Origin: Staphylococcus shinii | GTDB taxonomy: Bacteria; Bacillota; Bacilli; Staphylococcales; Staphylococcaceae | Reading direction: 5' to 3' | DNA length: 64,000 nucleotides | NCBI RefSeq assembly: GCF_017583065.1 | Contig: NZ_JAGEVL010000003.1 | Coordinates: forward strand, 496,001-560,000 | In this document: positions 45,899 to 54,734 of the stretch, piece by piece | Layout of the letters: each line of letters opens with the position of its first letter | Position numbering within the stretch: position 1 is the stretch's first letter | The notes under the pieces: generated by a model | What the model was told of the DNA's origin: nothing | The model's input: the letters and a program-made list of their open reading frames with translations, nothing else | Database searches by the model: none | Position numbers and translations under genes: made by a program

Positions 45899-45947
45899 AA
45901 GAAGCGCTATGGAATCAATTAAATCAGTTGATTTCATAGCTTTTTTA
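45899..45947 (+). terminator. Terminator after the YfiT-like gene
   Basis: AAGCGCTATGGAATCAA and TTGATTTCATAGCTT pair with small interruptions, followed by TTTTTTAT. Confidence 0.8.
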
Positions 45948-46064
45948 TATGCGCTTATTTAGAAAACGGCTAGACAACTATAAGTTTAATTGCCTAGTAA
46001 TTTAAATATTTATATTAAAGTCTTAACTGAAACTTTCATTATATTTAAGAAAGAGTTAAGAAAG

Positions 46065-46080
46065 GTTAATAATCAGTTAA
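46065..46080 (+). promoter_or_regulatory. SaeR binding site upstream of saeP
   Basis: GTTAATAATCAGTTAA is an exact match to the SaeR direct repeat GTTAA-N6-GTTAA. A third GTTAA lies at 46054. A TATTAT -10 near 46104 follows, so the box is in the position expected for SaeR autoactivation of its operon. Confidence 0.8.
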
Positions 46081-46148
46081 TGTTAAATGATTTATATGCT
46101 CCGTATTATTAAACTATGAAAAAAATAAATTGAGAGTAGGTATATATT

Positions 46149-46592
46149 ATGAACATAAAAACATTATTTATTTCGGGAACGGTAGCGACATCATTATTAC
46201 TAGGAGCATGTAATAATATGGACACTAAGAAAGAAGATATGGAAGAAGAAACAAAATCTGAGACAAAAATGGATAATAAAGATATGGGTGAAAGTAAAAG
46301 CATGAAAGAAGGTATGTTTAAAGGCGAAAATAAAGAAAAAGTGGAAGGTAAGGCGATGATTCATGATAATAAATTGATGTTAAAAGATTTCCAATCATCT
46401 AAAGGCCCAGATTTACATGTATATCTCACTAATGATGGCGATATTAAAAAAGGGAAGAAAATCGACAAAGTTGATTATGATAAATCAGAGCAAACATTTG
46501 ATTTAAAAGGTATTAATACTGATGAATACAATACCGTAACAATTTATTGCGATAAAGCCCATGTAACCTTTGGCTCAGCAGAACTAAAATAA
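46149..46592 (+). CDS. saeP: SaeP-type lipoprotein with DM13 domain
   Basis: This 147-residue lipoprotein has lipobox LLLGAC (Cys at about 20), a Lys/Glu/Met-rich linker and a C-terminal DM13 fold (about 60-147; DFQSSKGPDLHVYLTND). Length and order match SaeP of the saePQRS locus, which modulates SaeS kinase activity with SaeQ. A SaeR box lies upstream. The ribosome site is AGTAGGT, modest. Confidence 0.85.
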   Translation: MNIKTLFISGTVATSLLLGACNNMDTKKEDMEEETKSETKMDNKDMGESKSMKEGMFKGENKEKVEGKAMIHDNKLMLKDFQSSKGPDLHVYLTNDGDIKKGKKIDKVDYDKSEQTFDLKGINTDEYNTVTIYCDKAHVTFGSAELK

Positions 46593-46606
46593 TAATTGAT
46601 TAGTAT

Positions 46607-46644
46607 GTGGATTGGCTTCTAGACTAGATGACGAGTCAATCCAC
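46607..46644 (+). terminator. Hairpin between saeP and saeQ
   Basis: GTGGATTG and CAATCCAC pair over eight bases with a 22-base loop and an AT-rich tail without a solid T-run. It could produce a separate saeP transcript, as is known for S. aureus. Confidence 0.5.
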
Positions 46645-46673
46645 GTAATATTTTAAAGGAGTGGATTAATGAG

Positions 46674-47129
46674 ATGATATCGAAAATTATATTGCTTATC
46701 ATTCGATTAGGATCAGGCTTTTATATGCTATTCCAAGGCTATGAAAAATTGACAGGCGGTTTTGCAATAGATGGATTAGTATCAGTAATTAAAGAAAACC
46801 AAGATTCTCCGAGGTGGTTTAAATTTTTCTTTGAGGCTGTTGTGGCGAATCATTTAGAAATATTTAAATGGATGGTGCAACTTGGAGAGATTGCTATAGG
46901 CCTTAGTCTGATTCTTGGTGTACTTTCATATACAGCAAGCTTTTTTGGTGTTTTTATAATGTTAAATTATATTCTTGCAGATATGATTTTCACATACCCA
47001 ATTCAATTGTTTTTCTTTATAATTATATTAATGAATAAAGAGATAATAAATTCAATAAGCTTAAATCATTTTATAAAAAGAAAACAATTAAGGAATGATG
47101 AAAATGACTCACATACTTATAGCGGATGA
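46674..47129 (+). CDS. saeQ: SaeQ-type DoxX-family membrane protein
   Basis: This 151-residue protein has four transmembrane segments and DoxX features ([38 protein letters not shown]). AAAGGAG lies 12 bases upstream; an ATG six bases earlier stops at once. Its 3' end overlaps the start of saeR by 26 bases. In S. aureus SaeP and SaeQ together activate the phosphatase activity of SaeS. Confidence 0.85.
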   Translation: MISKIILLIIRLGSGFYMLFQGYEKLTGGFAIDGLVSVIKENQDSPRWFKFFFEAVVANHLEIFKWMVQLGEIAIGLSLILGVLSYTASFFGVFIMLNYILADMIFTYPIQLFFFIIILMNKEIINSISLNHFIKRKQLRNDENDSHTYSG

Positions 47130-47787
47130 TGAAAAAGATATTAGAGAAATCTGTAAAACTTATTTTGAATTTGAGGGGTATCAAGTGACGCTTGCAGAAA
47201 ATGGTAAAGAAGCACTTGAATTCTTAGATGAAGCTATAGACTTATTAGTGTTAGATATTATGATGCCTGAAGCGGATGGCTATGACGTAGTTAAAGAAAT
47301 GAAAGCTCAACAGCTAGACATTCCATACATTTATTTAACGGCTAAAACAAGCGAGTCAGATACAATTTTTGGGCTAATGTTAGGCGCAGATGATTATGTA
47401 AAAAAACCATTTAGTCCACGAGAACTTGTGATACGAGCGAAAAATTTATTGAATAGAGTAACAACTAAACCTACAAGACATGAAGTTATCAATTGTGGAA
47501 ATCTTAAATTAAATAATATGACTAAAATTGTAGAAATTAATAGTAAAGTTATACCGTTTCGTATTAAAGAGTTTGAGTTACTTTGGTACTTTGTGACGCA
47601 TGAAGATGAAGCTATTTCAAAAACTTCATTAATTGAAGAAGTTTGGGGTTATGAATTTTACGAAGATGTCAATTCACTTAATGTCCATGTTCATCGTATT
47701 AGAGAGAAATTGGAAAGTAATCATTTTAATGAGTATACTATTTCGACAGTTTGGGGACTTGGTTATAAGTTTCAAAGGAGTGTTTAA
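47104..47787 (+). CDS. saeR: Response regulator SaeR
   Basis: This 227-residue OmpR-family regulator has a receiver with Asp51 ([15 protein letters not shown]), Thr/Ala in YLTAKT and Lys in [10 protein letters not shown]. The C-terminal winged helix has [20 protein letters not shown] and [10 protein letters not shown]. The ATG at 47104 is nine bases from AAGGA; ATGs at 47095 and 47098 are too close. One residue separates its length from S. aureus SaeR. The kinase gene starts at the next base after its stop. Confidence 0.9.
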   Translation: MTHILIADDEKDIREICKTYFEFEGYQVTLAENGKEALEFLDEAIDLLVLDIMMPEADGYDVVKEMKAQQLDIPYIYLTAKTSESDTIFGLMLGADDYVKKPFSPRELVIRAKNLLNRVTTKPTRHEVINCGNLKLNNMTKIVEINSKVIPFRIKEFELLWYFVTHEDEAISKTSLIEEVWGYEFYEDVNSLNVHVHRIREKLESNHFNEYTISTVWGLGYKFQRSV

Positions 47788-48816
47788 ATGACGATTCGAA
47801 AACAATTAATTTATTCATTTATGGGGTCATTATTTATAACGACACTTCTAGTTTTTATATTATACAAATTAATGTGGTTTGACGTTCATCAAACTATATT
47901 ACTCACACTTTGTTCCTTTGTATCGAGCTTGATGACTATGGCTATCGCGATATTCTTCTCTGTTCCAACGATTCACAAAATTGAAAGATTAAATGATCGT
48001 ACTGATCAAATTGCCAAAGGAAATTATAAAGTAGAAGATTTAAACATTCAATCACCGAAAGAATTAAAAGAATTAAGTGATGCTTTTAACCAAATGACCA
48101 TAAGAATCGACAAACAAATGAATCAAATTAAAGCAGAACAAGATGAAAAGTTATGTATGGTTCAGAATTTAGCGCATGATTTAAAAACGCCGTTAGCTAG
48201 TATTAAGTCATATTCAGAAGGACTTAATGATGGCATGATTTATACTGAATTAGCTAAGCAAGATGCTTATCAAGTGCTTATTAGACAAGCAGACCGTTTA
48301 AATCAAATGTTTGATGACTTAACAGATGTCATGTCTGTAAATAATAAACGTTCCGATACGCGAATAAATATTGATCAATTGTTAATGCCCATTTTAGAAT
48401 CATATCAACAGTGTTTGAAAAAGAATAAGCGACACATAGAAATTAATATTTCTCCTAATATAAAACCTTTTTATCAAGATAAAATTGCATTAGAACGGAT
48501 TATTACGAATTTTATAGATAACGCATTGAAATTTTCAGATACTGATAAAGTAGTGACAATTACTGTATTTGAACATGAACGTAATATGCTAGGAATTTCA
48601 ATAAAAGATGAAGGTATAGGTATAAAGCAAGCACATTTAAAATATATTTTTGATAGAACTTATAGAGTAGATAACTCGAGAAATAAAGAAACTGGTGGTT
48701 CGGGATTAGGTCTTTACATTGCGTCGACATTAGCTAAACAAATCGGAGGAGAAATTTCTGTTGATAGTAAGTTTGAAGAAGGTACGACGATGACAGTCTA
48801 TTTTCCGAAAAATTAA
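47788..48816 (+). CDS. saeS: Sensor histidine kinase SaeS
   Basis: This 342-residue intramembrane-sensing kinase has two transmembrane segments (about 9-28 and 38-60) with a loop of about nine residues. HAMP (about 62-112), HisKA with His130 (MVQNLAHDLKTPLASIKSYSEGL) and an ATPase domain (IITNFIDNALKF, GGSGLGLYIASTLAKQ) follow. This is the SaeS layout. The extracellular loop (WFDVHQTILL) differs from S. aureus, so the sensed signal may differ. Confidence 0.9.
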   Translation: MTIRKQLIYSFMGSLFITTLLVFILYKLMWFDVHQTILLTLCSFVSSLMTMAIAIFFSVPTIHKIERLNDRTDQIAKGNYKVEDLNIQSPKELKELSDAFNQMTIRIDKQMNQIKAEQDEKLCMVQNLAHDLKTPLASIKSYSEGLNDGMIYTELAKQDAYQVLIRQADRLNQMFDDLTDVMSVNNKRSDTRINIDQLLMPILESYQQCLKKNKRHIEINISPNIKPFYQDKIALERIITNFIDNALKFSDTDKVVTITVFEHERNMLGISIKDEGIGIKQAHLKYIFDRTYRVDNSRNKETGGSGLGLYIASTLAKQIGGEISVDSKFEEGTTMTVYFPKN

Positions 48817-48843
48817 AGCATTTAATTTATATTGTCATTCGAC

Positions 48844-48885
48844 AAAAGGTACGGTGTTTAGATAACTAAAGCAACGTACCTTTTG
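48844..48885 (+). terminator. Terminator of the sae operon
   Basis: AAAAGGTACG and CGTACCTTTT are perfect ten-base arms around an AT-rich loop, 28 bases after saeS. Confidence 0.85.
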
Positions 48886-49046
48886 CTATGTTTATTCAAA
48901 TATAAATCGATATTCTAGTCTAAAAAAGACCCGAATTTTCGCACTAATTACATTAATATTACAAAGGTATAAATTGGTAGATAAAGTATATGAACTTTCA
49001 TGACAGTTTTTTAAAAGGATTTTATAATAAAAATAACTTTATTGTA

Positions 49047-49063
49047 TGTAATTAGGATGTAAA
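49047..49063 (+). promoter_or_regulatory. WalR-type box upstream of the first sceD copy
   Basis: TGTAAT-TAGGA-TGTAAA fits the WalR (YycF) consensus of two TGTWAH hexamers spaced by five bases. WalR controls many staphylococcal wall hydrolases. It lies 170 bases before the start codon and about 50 before a TATAGT -10. Confidence 0.65.
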
Positions 49064-49232
49064 AAAGACGTCGTTTATTTTAATTTCATTGTAACCTACA
49101 AGAGTTTTATGGATGTTATAGTACTATTTGTGAATTCATTGAAGCAGTAAATTATCTTTGTTTAGATAATTGAAATTCAATAACAATTTTAAAAATAAAA
49201 GCGAAAATTATCTTCTGGGAGGATTATTAATA

Positions 49233-49946
49233 ATGAAAAAAACAGTAGTAGCATCAACATTAGCAGTAGGATTAGGTGTAACAGGATTAGCAGCAGGAAA
49301 TTCAGCAGACGCTTCAGAGCAAGGTGTAGATAAAGCACAATTAGCTCAACAAGCACAAACTAATCCAGAGTCATTAAACGCAGCGCCAGTACAAGAAGGT
49401 GCTTATAACATTGACTTTAATCATAATAATTTAAACTATAGCTTCCAATCAGACGGCCAATATTGGACTTGGAGCTATGGACAAGGTAATGCTTCAGCAG
49501 AGCAACCAGCACAAGCTGAACAACCAGCACAATCACAACAAACAGAACAAGCTCAACCACAACAAACAGAGCAAGCATCAACTGAGCAACCAGCTCAACA
49601 AGCTGCTCCACAAACTGAACAAACTCAACAACCAAAACAAGAAACAACTACACAAGCTTCAACTTCTTCAAATGAGTCAAGCTCAAGTGAAGCTTCAGAA
49701 GGTTCATCAGGTGTGAATGCACACTTACAACAAATCGCGCAACGTGAATCAGGTGGCGATATTCATGCTACAAACCCATCATCAGGTGCTTCAGGTAAGT
49801 TCCAATTCTTACAAAGTACATGGGATTCAGTAGCACCATCTGAATATCAAGGTCAACCAGCTGCTAATGCACCAGAAGCAGTACAAGACGCTGCAGCACA
49901 AAAATTATATGATGAAGTTGGCGCTTCACAATGGGTTACTGCATAA
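49233..49946 (+). CDS. sceD: SceD-type transglycosylase, copy 1
   Basis: This 237-residue secreted protein has a signal peptide ([26 protein letters not shown]) and a conserved [26 protein letters not shown] segment. A Gln/Pro/Thr-rich linker (about 87-150) and a C-terminal transglycosylase-like domain ([36 protein letters not shown]; catalytic Glu in RESGG) follow. The ATG at 49233 follows GGGAGGA; the longer frame to 49170 lacks support. It cleaves or remodels peptidoglycan outside the cell. A second copy follows at 50561. Confidence 0.85.
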   Translation: MKKTVVASTLAVGLGVTGLAAGNSADASEQGVDKAQLAQQAQTNPESLNAAPVQEGAYNIDFNHNNLNYSFQSDGQYWTWSYGQGNASAEQPAQAEQPAQSQQTEQAQPQQTEQASTEQPAQQAAPQTEQTQQPKQETTTQASTSSNESSSSEASEGSSGVNAHLQQIAQRESGGDIHATNPSSGASGKFQFLQSTWDSVAPSEYQGQPAANAPEAVQDAAAQKLYDEVGASQWVTA

Positions 49947-49981
49947 TATAATTGAAATTCAAATTTTAACTATATAAATTT

Positions 49982-50022
49982 TAAGAGGTTAGACATTAAT
50001 AAATGTTCTAACCTCTTATTTT
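49982..50022 (+). terminator. Terminator after the first sceD copy
   Basis: TAAGAGGTTAGA and TCTAACCTCTTA pair perfectly around an ATT/AAT inner stem, followed by TTTTTTA. The rest of 50023-50379 holds nothing certain; an AGGAG at 50099 leads only to a five-codon ORF. Confidence 0.85.
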
Positions 50023-50379
50023 TTATGTTTAGTTAATGGGTTTATTGAGATAAATTTTATTTAAATATTAATGAATGGTTTAGTTTTTCAATATATAGAA
50101 GGAGATTATTTTATGATTTGGTATTTTTAAATATCATAAAAATGTTTTGTGAAAAATTAATGTTTAAATAGTTTTATAGTTAGACAGAATGAAACATTCT
50201 ATCTATCAGTATATTCTAAAATGATTTATCTTAAATTTGTGAAAAATAAAAGTTATATACGTTTAATTTTCACACTAATTACAAGCATATTACACAACGC
50301 AAAAGTGTATTTATACACCTTTGTACCTCCATGAAAGTTTTCCACCGCTAATCTACATATGTTTATCATGCTTTTTAAC

Positions 50380-50396
50380 GTAATGACGATGTAAAA
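50380..50396 (+). promoter_or_regulatory. Degenerate WalR-type box upstream of the second sceD copy
   Basis: CGTAAT-GACGA-TGTAAA aligns with the box of copy 1 but has C for T at the first position. The following TGTAACCTAC and TTTTATGGNTGTTATAGTA stretches are shared by both copies, so the promoter was duplicated too. Confidence 0.5.
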
Positions 50397-50560
50397 AATC
50401 GATTGCTTTTTTAATTTGGCTGTAACCTACGCGCTTTTTATGGGTGTTATAGTAGTAATTACAAATTAGTTGTAAAAAGTAAACAACTTCAATTGTTGAA
50501 ATTGCGATCTAATTTTTAAATTTAAAATATGGAAATTATCTCTTAGGAGGATTATTAATA

Positions 50561-51307
50561 ATGAAAAAAACAGTAATTGCATCAACATTAGCAGTAGGAT
50601 TAGGTGTTACAGGATTAGCAGCAGGAAATTCAGCGGATGCATCAGAACAAAATATTAATCAAGCAAATTTAGCGCAACAAGCTCAAAATAATCCAGAACA
50701 ATTAAATGAATCAGCATTACATGATGGTTCATATAACTATAATTTTAATCAAGACGGATTAAATTACAATTTTAATTCAGATGGTGAAAACTTTACTTGG
50801 AGCTATGGTGAAGGATCAGGAGAAGGTTCAACTAGTTCATCAGCACAAAGTGCAGACAATAGTGGACAACAAAACGGACAAGCGTCACAAACTGAACAAG
50901 CTTCAAGTGAACAGTCTGCTCAAGCACAACAATCAACTCAACAAAGTGCACCACAACAAGAGTCAACAAAACAACAACAACCACAACAATCACAACAACA
51001 AGAAGCAACTACACAATCTTCAGCTAGCTCAAACGAATCAAGCTCAAATGAAGCTTCAGAAGGTTCATCAGGTGTGAATTCACACTTACAACAAATCGCG
51101 CAACGTGAATCAGGTGGCGATATTCATGCTACAAACCCATCATCAGGTGCTTCAGGTAAGTTCCAATTCTTACAAAGTACATGGGATTCAGTAGCACCAT
51201 CTGAATATCAAGGCCAACCAGCTGGTAATGCACCAGAAGCAGTACAAGACGCTGCAGCACAAAAATTATATGATGAAGTTGGCCCTTCACAATGGGTTAC
51301 TGCATAA
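50561..51307 (+). CDS. sceD: SceD-type transglycosylase, copy 2
   Basis: This 248-residue paralog of the preceding gene has a near-identical signal peptide, a similar YNYNFNQDGLNYNFNSDGENFTWSYGEG segment and a longer Gln/Ser-rich linker (about 87-170). The C-terminal catalytic domain differs from copy 1 by only a handful of bases over about 250. AGGAGGATTATTAATA precedes the ATG, the same as in copy 1. Its secreted peptidoglycan-active role is presumably partly redundant; differing linkers and WalR boxes suggest different expression or wall placement. Confidence 0.85.
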   Translation: MKKTVIASTLAVGLGVTGLAAGNSADASEQNINQANLAQQAQNNPEQLNESALHDGSYNYNFNQDGLNYNFNSDGENFTWSYGEGSGEGSTSSSAQSADNSGQQNGQASQTEQASSEQSAQAQQSTQQSAPQQESTKQQQPQQSQQQEATTQSSASSNESSSNEASEGSSGVNSHLQQIAQRESGGDIHATNPSSGASGKFQFLQSTWDSVAPSEYQGQPAGNAPEAVQDAAAQKLYDEVGPSQWVTA

Positions 51308-51351
51308 TATAGATATTCAGTAACAAAAATAGTATGAATTTTAATAATGAA

Positions 51352-51394
51352 GATAGCGGTTGGGGCATTTAAATGTCTCAGCCGTTATTTTTTA
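51352..51394 (+). terminator. Terminator after the second sceD copy
   Basis: AGCGGTTGGGGCATTT and AAATGTCTCAGCCGTT pair with a few mismatches, followed by ATTTTTTATTTT. Confidence 0.75.
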
Positions 51395-51527
51395 TTTTGA
51401 TAAATTCTTTAAATATCGATAAATCATTGATGTAAATATGGGTATACATAAAATAATAAAGATTGTAGTTTTTAATGAAAATTTCAAGCAACATAAATAT
51501 TTGGGAATTTAGTTAGGGGCAATTAAT

Positions 51528-52106
51528 ATGAGAAAACTTGTTGTGTTTTTACACAGTTCTTTGGATGGATTTGTTGAAGGTTCTCAAGGTGCTATGGATA
51601 TTGATTGGATTGCTTATAATAACGAATTAGAAAATTTTGCTGATGAAGTGTTGCAAACTGCTGACACAATTGTTTGGGGGCGCAAAACCTATGAAATGAT
51701 GTATGATTACTGGCCGACAGTTCCATCAGATAAACATGCTTCTGAACATGAACTGAAACACGCTAAATGGATTGAAAATGTTGAAAAAGTCATATTTTCA
51801 AAAGCTTTGAATAGTGTCGATTGGCATAATTCACGTTTAGTTAAAAAGAATGTTAAAGATGAAATTATCCAGATGAAGCAACAAGAAGGTAAAGATATTG
51901 TAGTATTGGGAAGCCCTCGATTCGCACATTATTTGATGCAATTAGATATAGTGGATGAATATAAAATTACCATTTCGCCTACATTGATTGGTAAAGGATT
52001 GCCATTATTTCAAAATATACATGAACGAGTAGAATTGAAATTACTTGATAGTAAAACATTTAAATCGGGTGCTTTAGGCCTTATTTATCAAAAAAATAAA
52101 GAATAA
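51528..52106 (+). CDS. Dihydrofolate-reductase-family protein (RibD C-terminal-like)
   Basis: This 192-residue protein begins MRKLVVFLHSSLDGFVEGSQGAMDIDW and has DTIVWGRKTYEMMYDYW and DIVVLGSPRFAHYLMQLDIVDEYKITISPTLIGKG. These are the hallmarks of the RibD_C/YyaP-YwjB group of NADPH-dependent reductase-like proteins. It is not a housekeeping DHFR. AGGGGCA precedes the ATG. It is a single gene with its own terminator; the substrate is unknown. Confidence 0.8.
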   Translation: MRKLVVFLHSSLDGFVEGSQGAMDIDWIAYNNELENFADEVLQTADTIVWGRKTYEMMYDYWPTVPSDKHASEHELKHAKWIENVEKVIFSKALNSVDWHNSRLVKKNVKDEIIQMKQQEGKDIVVLGSPRFAHYLMQLDIVDEYKITISPTLIGKGLPLFQNIHERVELKLLDSKTFKSGALGLIYQKNKE

Positions 52107-52170
52107 ACAAAAGGTAGAAGTTGGCTAAGTTGCTGACCTCTATTTTGAAAAATAACTATACAAATATAAA

Positions 52171-52206
52171 TAAACCTTAGGTGAACTATCGCCTAAGGTT
52201 TGTTTC
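52171..52206 (+). terminator. Terminator after the RibD-like gene
   Basis: AAACCTTAGG and CCTAAGGTTT are perfect arms around a ten-base loop, followed by GTTTC. Confidence 0.8.
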
Positions 52207-52225
52207 AGCTTCAAATAACGATATT

Positions 52226-52286
52226 AAAAAAGTCGATTAAGTTGAAAACATACTTATAGTTAGTCTGTCAGTTCAATCGATTTTTT
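52226..52286 (-). terminator. Terminator after trhO
   Basis: AAAAAGTCGATT and AATCGATTTTTT pair across a long loop. On the minus strand the hairpin ends in CTTTTTTA, so it fits the end of the trhO transcript, although plus-strand use is possible. Confidence 0.6.
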
Positions 52287-52311
52287 AGTACGTGTATGTG
52301 CTTAATGAGAT

Positions 52312-53265
52312 TTATTGATTTACTAGTTCTTTAAAATTATCTAAGCGATTCGCTTTTTCTTCGTCACTAATATCATGTTTTTTTACGTAACGATTATTTT
52401 CATGAGCTGCACATTCATGAGAGCAAGCACCTAAGTAACGTGCTTCATTTTCTTCTGATACTAGTATTTGTTTATTACATTCAGGATTGCTACAGTTTAT
52501 ATAACGTTCACATGGCGTGCCGTCAAACCATTCTTTACCTACAACTGTTTTATCTACATGGTTTACTTCTACACTGATACGTTCATCGAAAACGTACATT
52601 TTACCATCCCAGAATTCACCTTTTGTTTCTGGGTCTTTTCCATAAGTAGCGATACCGCCTTCAAGTTGACTCACATTTTCGAAACCTTCTTTTAATAAAT
52701 AACCTGAGAATTTTTCGCAACGAATACCACCAGTACAGTAAGTTACAATTTTTTTATCCATAAATTGGTCTTTGTTTTCTTTAATCCAGTCAGGTAAATC
52801 TCTAAATCTTGTAATATCAGGACGAACTGCACCACGGAAATGGCCAAGGTCATATTCATAATCATTTCGTGCATCAATGACGATTGTATCGTCGTCTAAT
52901 AACGCTTCCCTAAATTCTTTTGGAGATAAATAATCACCTGTTAGCTCTCTTGGATTTACGTCATCTTCAAGATCTAAAGCTACAATTTCTTGTCTTGGGC
53001 GTACATGCATTTTCTTGAAAGCATGTCCTTCAGCTTCATCGATTTTAAAAGTAATGTCTTTAAATCTTTCGTCAGATTTTAATGCAGCCATATATTTATC
53101 GGTAGCTTCAATCGTACCAGAAACTGTACCATTAATGCCTTCTGTCGATACTAAAATACGGCCCTTAAGTTCTAACTCTTTACAAAAATCTAAATGTTCT
53201 GTGGCAAAAGTTTCGGGGTCTTCAATAGTTGTATAATTATAATACAATAATACTCTGTAATCCAT
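52312..53265 (-). CDS. trhO: tRNA uridine-34 hydroxylase TrhO (rhodanese-like)
   Basis: This 317-residue YceA-family protein has an N-terminal alpha/beta domain (about 1-95; [11 protein letters not shown]) and a rhodanese domain (about 115-215) with Cys177 in [19 protein letters not shown]-terminal cysteine-rich zinc-like region follows ([24 protein letters not shown]). It carries out O2-dependent hydroxylation of U34 in tRNA. The ATG at 53265 follows GAGGAGAA; the longer frame to 53352 is not supported. Confidence 0.9.
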   Translation of the reverse strand: MDYRVLLYYNYTTIEDPETFATEHLDFCKELELKGRILVSTEGINGTVSGTIEATDKYMAALKSDERFKDITFKIDEAEGHAFKKMHVRPRQEIVALDLEDDVNPRELTGDYLSPKEFREALLDDDTIVIDARNDYEYDLGHFRGAVRPDITRFRDLPDWIKENKDQFMDKKIVTYCTGGIRCEKFSGYLLKEGFENVSQLEGGIATYGKDPETKGEFWDGKMYVFDERISVEVNHVDKTVVGKEWFDGTPCERYINCSNPECNKQILVSEENEARYLGACSHECAAHENNRYVKKHDISDEEKANRLDNFKELVNQ

Positions 53266-53513
53266 AATACTATTCTCCTCTAATTGATTTTTTCTCTTAT
53301 AGTTTTTATATAAAATTATTAGTTTGACGATATTCGTGCGACAGTAGTTCATAATAAATATGGTTAAATTAACATCGATTAATTATTTTTATAAAATGAC
53401 GAAATTATCCTCACTATATTGTAACAAAAAAAGGACAATATTCAATTTAAAAATTTCGCAAAATCAAATATTTATATAACCGTTTTAAAACTATATTTAT
53501 GTAACCAATATGA

Positions 53514-53573
53514 AAAAATGCTCTGTTCAAGCATAGCATCTTCAAAAGATGATAGTTGAAAAGAGCATAAAAA
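53514..53573 (-). terminator. Terminator after the 72-residue membrane protein gene
   Basis: On the minus strand TGCTCTTTTCAA and TTGAACAGAGCA pair around an inner ATCTT/AAGAT stem and are followed by TTTTTT. Nothing else is seen in 53266-53513. Confidence 0.85.
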
Positions 53574-53583
53574 TGAATATGAA

Positions 53584-53802
53584 TTATTTATTTTTATTAG
53601 TAAATATAAGTGACACGATTAAACTAATTGTACTGACTGCAAAAACGATATTCATAATTGCTAATATCTCTATAATAACAACATCTTTACCTAATCTTTC
53701 AAAAGCATTTTCTTGCAGTTCTTTCTCAGAATTAAAGTTACTATCAGTTCGAGAAGGTTTTTCCTCGATATCCTCTAATAATCTTTCTTTAACCTTAGGC
53801 AT
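53584..53802 (-). CDS. Small membrane protein of unknown function
   Basis: This 72-residue protein has a charged N-terminal half (KERLLEDIEEKPSRTDSNFNSEKELQENAFERLG) and a single long hydrophobic segment (about 42-67). AAGGAGGT is seven bases before the ATG, and a perfect terminator follows ten bases after the stop, so it is clearly a gene. No family is recognised. The opposite-strand ORF over the same bases is an artefact. Confidence 0.7.
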   Translation of the reverse strand: MPKVKERLLEDIEEKPSRTDSNFNSEKELQENAFERLGKDVVIIEILAIMNIVFAVSTISLIVSLIFTNKNK

Positions 53803-53948
53803 ATAATACCTCCTTATCGTCTATTTAATTTTCCCATTTTAAATTAAAATCAATCATCTAAAAATATGAAACATTGAATTGTGTAACTATGGTTACTATA
53901 CTTTCATTAACTGACGGAAAAAATAAAATTTAAACAGGAGAGATGAGT

Positions 53949-54419
53949 ATGGAAACAGTATATTTAGCAGGTGGATGTCTATGGGGTGTGCAAGCCTTCG
54001 TCAAAACACTTCCTGGTGTTGTTAATACTGAGGCGGGTAGAGCTAACGGTATTTCGAATACGTTAGATGGCGAATATGACGGTTATGTTGAAGTTGTTAA
54101 GACGGATTTTGACACCGAAAAAGTAACAATAGCAAAGTTAATGGAGTACTTATTTGAAATTATTGATCCATACAGCGTAAATCAACAAGGGGAAGATATT
54201 GGTTTAAAATATAGAACGGGATTATACAGTGAAGATGCTAAACATTTAAAGGAAGCGCAAGCTTATATAGACACGATTGAAGACCATCACCTTATTGCAA
54301 CAGAGGTATTACCACTAACAAATTACGTGAGAAGTGCAGAAGAAAACCAAGATAGATTATCAAGATTCCCAAACGATTATTGTCATTTACCAAAAGAACT
54401 TGTTAATAAATACAAATAG
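53949..54419 (+). CDS. msrA: Peptide methionine sulfoxide reductase MsrA (GCLWG variant)
   Basis: This 156-residue MsrA has its catalytic cysteine at position 10 in AGGCLWGVQAF, where the usual motif is GCFWG, plus YDGYVEVVKTDFD and a truncated C-terminus. It reduces methionine-S-sulfoxide in proteins. The ATG at 53949 is eight bases from AGGAG; the ATG at 53943 is only two bases away. No msrB lies next to it. The Phe-to-Leu change is seen in divergent MsrA paralogs and might alter substrate preference. Confidence 0.85.
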   Translation: METVYLAGGCLWGVQAFVKTLPGVVNTEAGRANGISNTLDGEYDGYVEVVKTDFDTEKVTIAKLMEYLFEIIDPYSVNQQGEDIGLKYRTGLYSEDAKHLKEAQAYIDTIEDHHLIATEVLPLTNYVRSAEENQDRLSRFPNDYCHLPKELVNKYK

Positions 54420-54454
54420 TAACAAACGATTTCAATGAATCTTAAATACATTAG

Positions 54455-54488
54455 GGAGGTGTGCATGCTACACCTCCTTTTTATCTTT
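54455..54488 (+). terminator. Terminator after msrA
   Basis: GGAGGTGT and ACACCTCC are perfect arms around GCATGCT, followed by TTTTTATCTTTTT. The following gap (54489-54734) has only a seven-base GGCACTT/AAGTGCC hairpin around a strong ribosome-like site leading to seven codons. Confidence 0.9.
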
Positions 54489-54734
54489 TTGAATATTGGT
54501 GAATAATTGATACTTAAATAATATCATTAAGGCACTTTAACTATTGTGGATAGGAGGAGAAGCTGTTAAATGAAGTGCCATCTTATTATATAGAATGTTT
54601 TATAGTATGATATAAAATAGAAAAGTGAAAATGAAAAGCAATGATTATGAATTTAAATTTAGATATTATAAGTAAATGTTAAAGATAATGAAGCAGGTTA
54701 TTGATTTAATTCAATGATTTTTGTAGAAGGGAAG

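Noticed and set aside
49417..49716. Long overlapping ORFs on both strands of the sceD linker
   Set aside because: They are produced by the CAA/CAAC-rich repeats of the Gln-rich linker and have no ribosome sites; the same holds for 50781-51077.
50099..50130. Strong AGGAG site before an ATG between the sceD copies
   Set aside because: It opens only five codons (MIWYF) before a stop in every sensible reading; at most a decayed start.
54531..54600. GGCACTT/AAGTGCC hairpin with a buried GGAGGAG and a seven-codon ORF before the LacI-type gene
   Set aside because: Only seven base pairs with no linked downstream start; could be chance.
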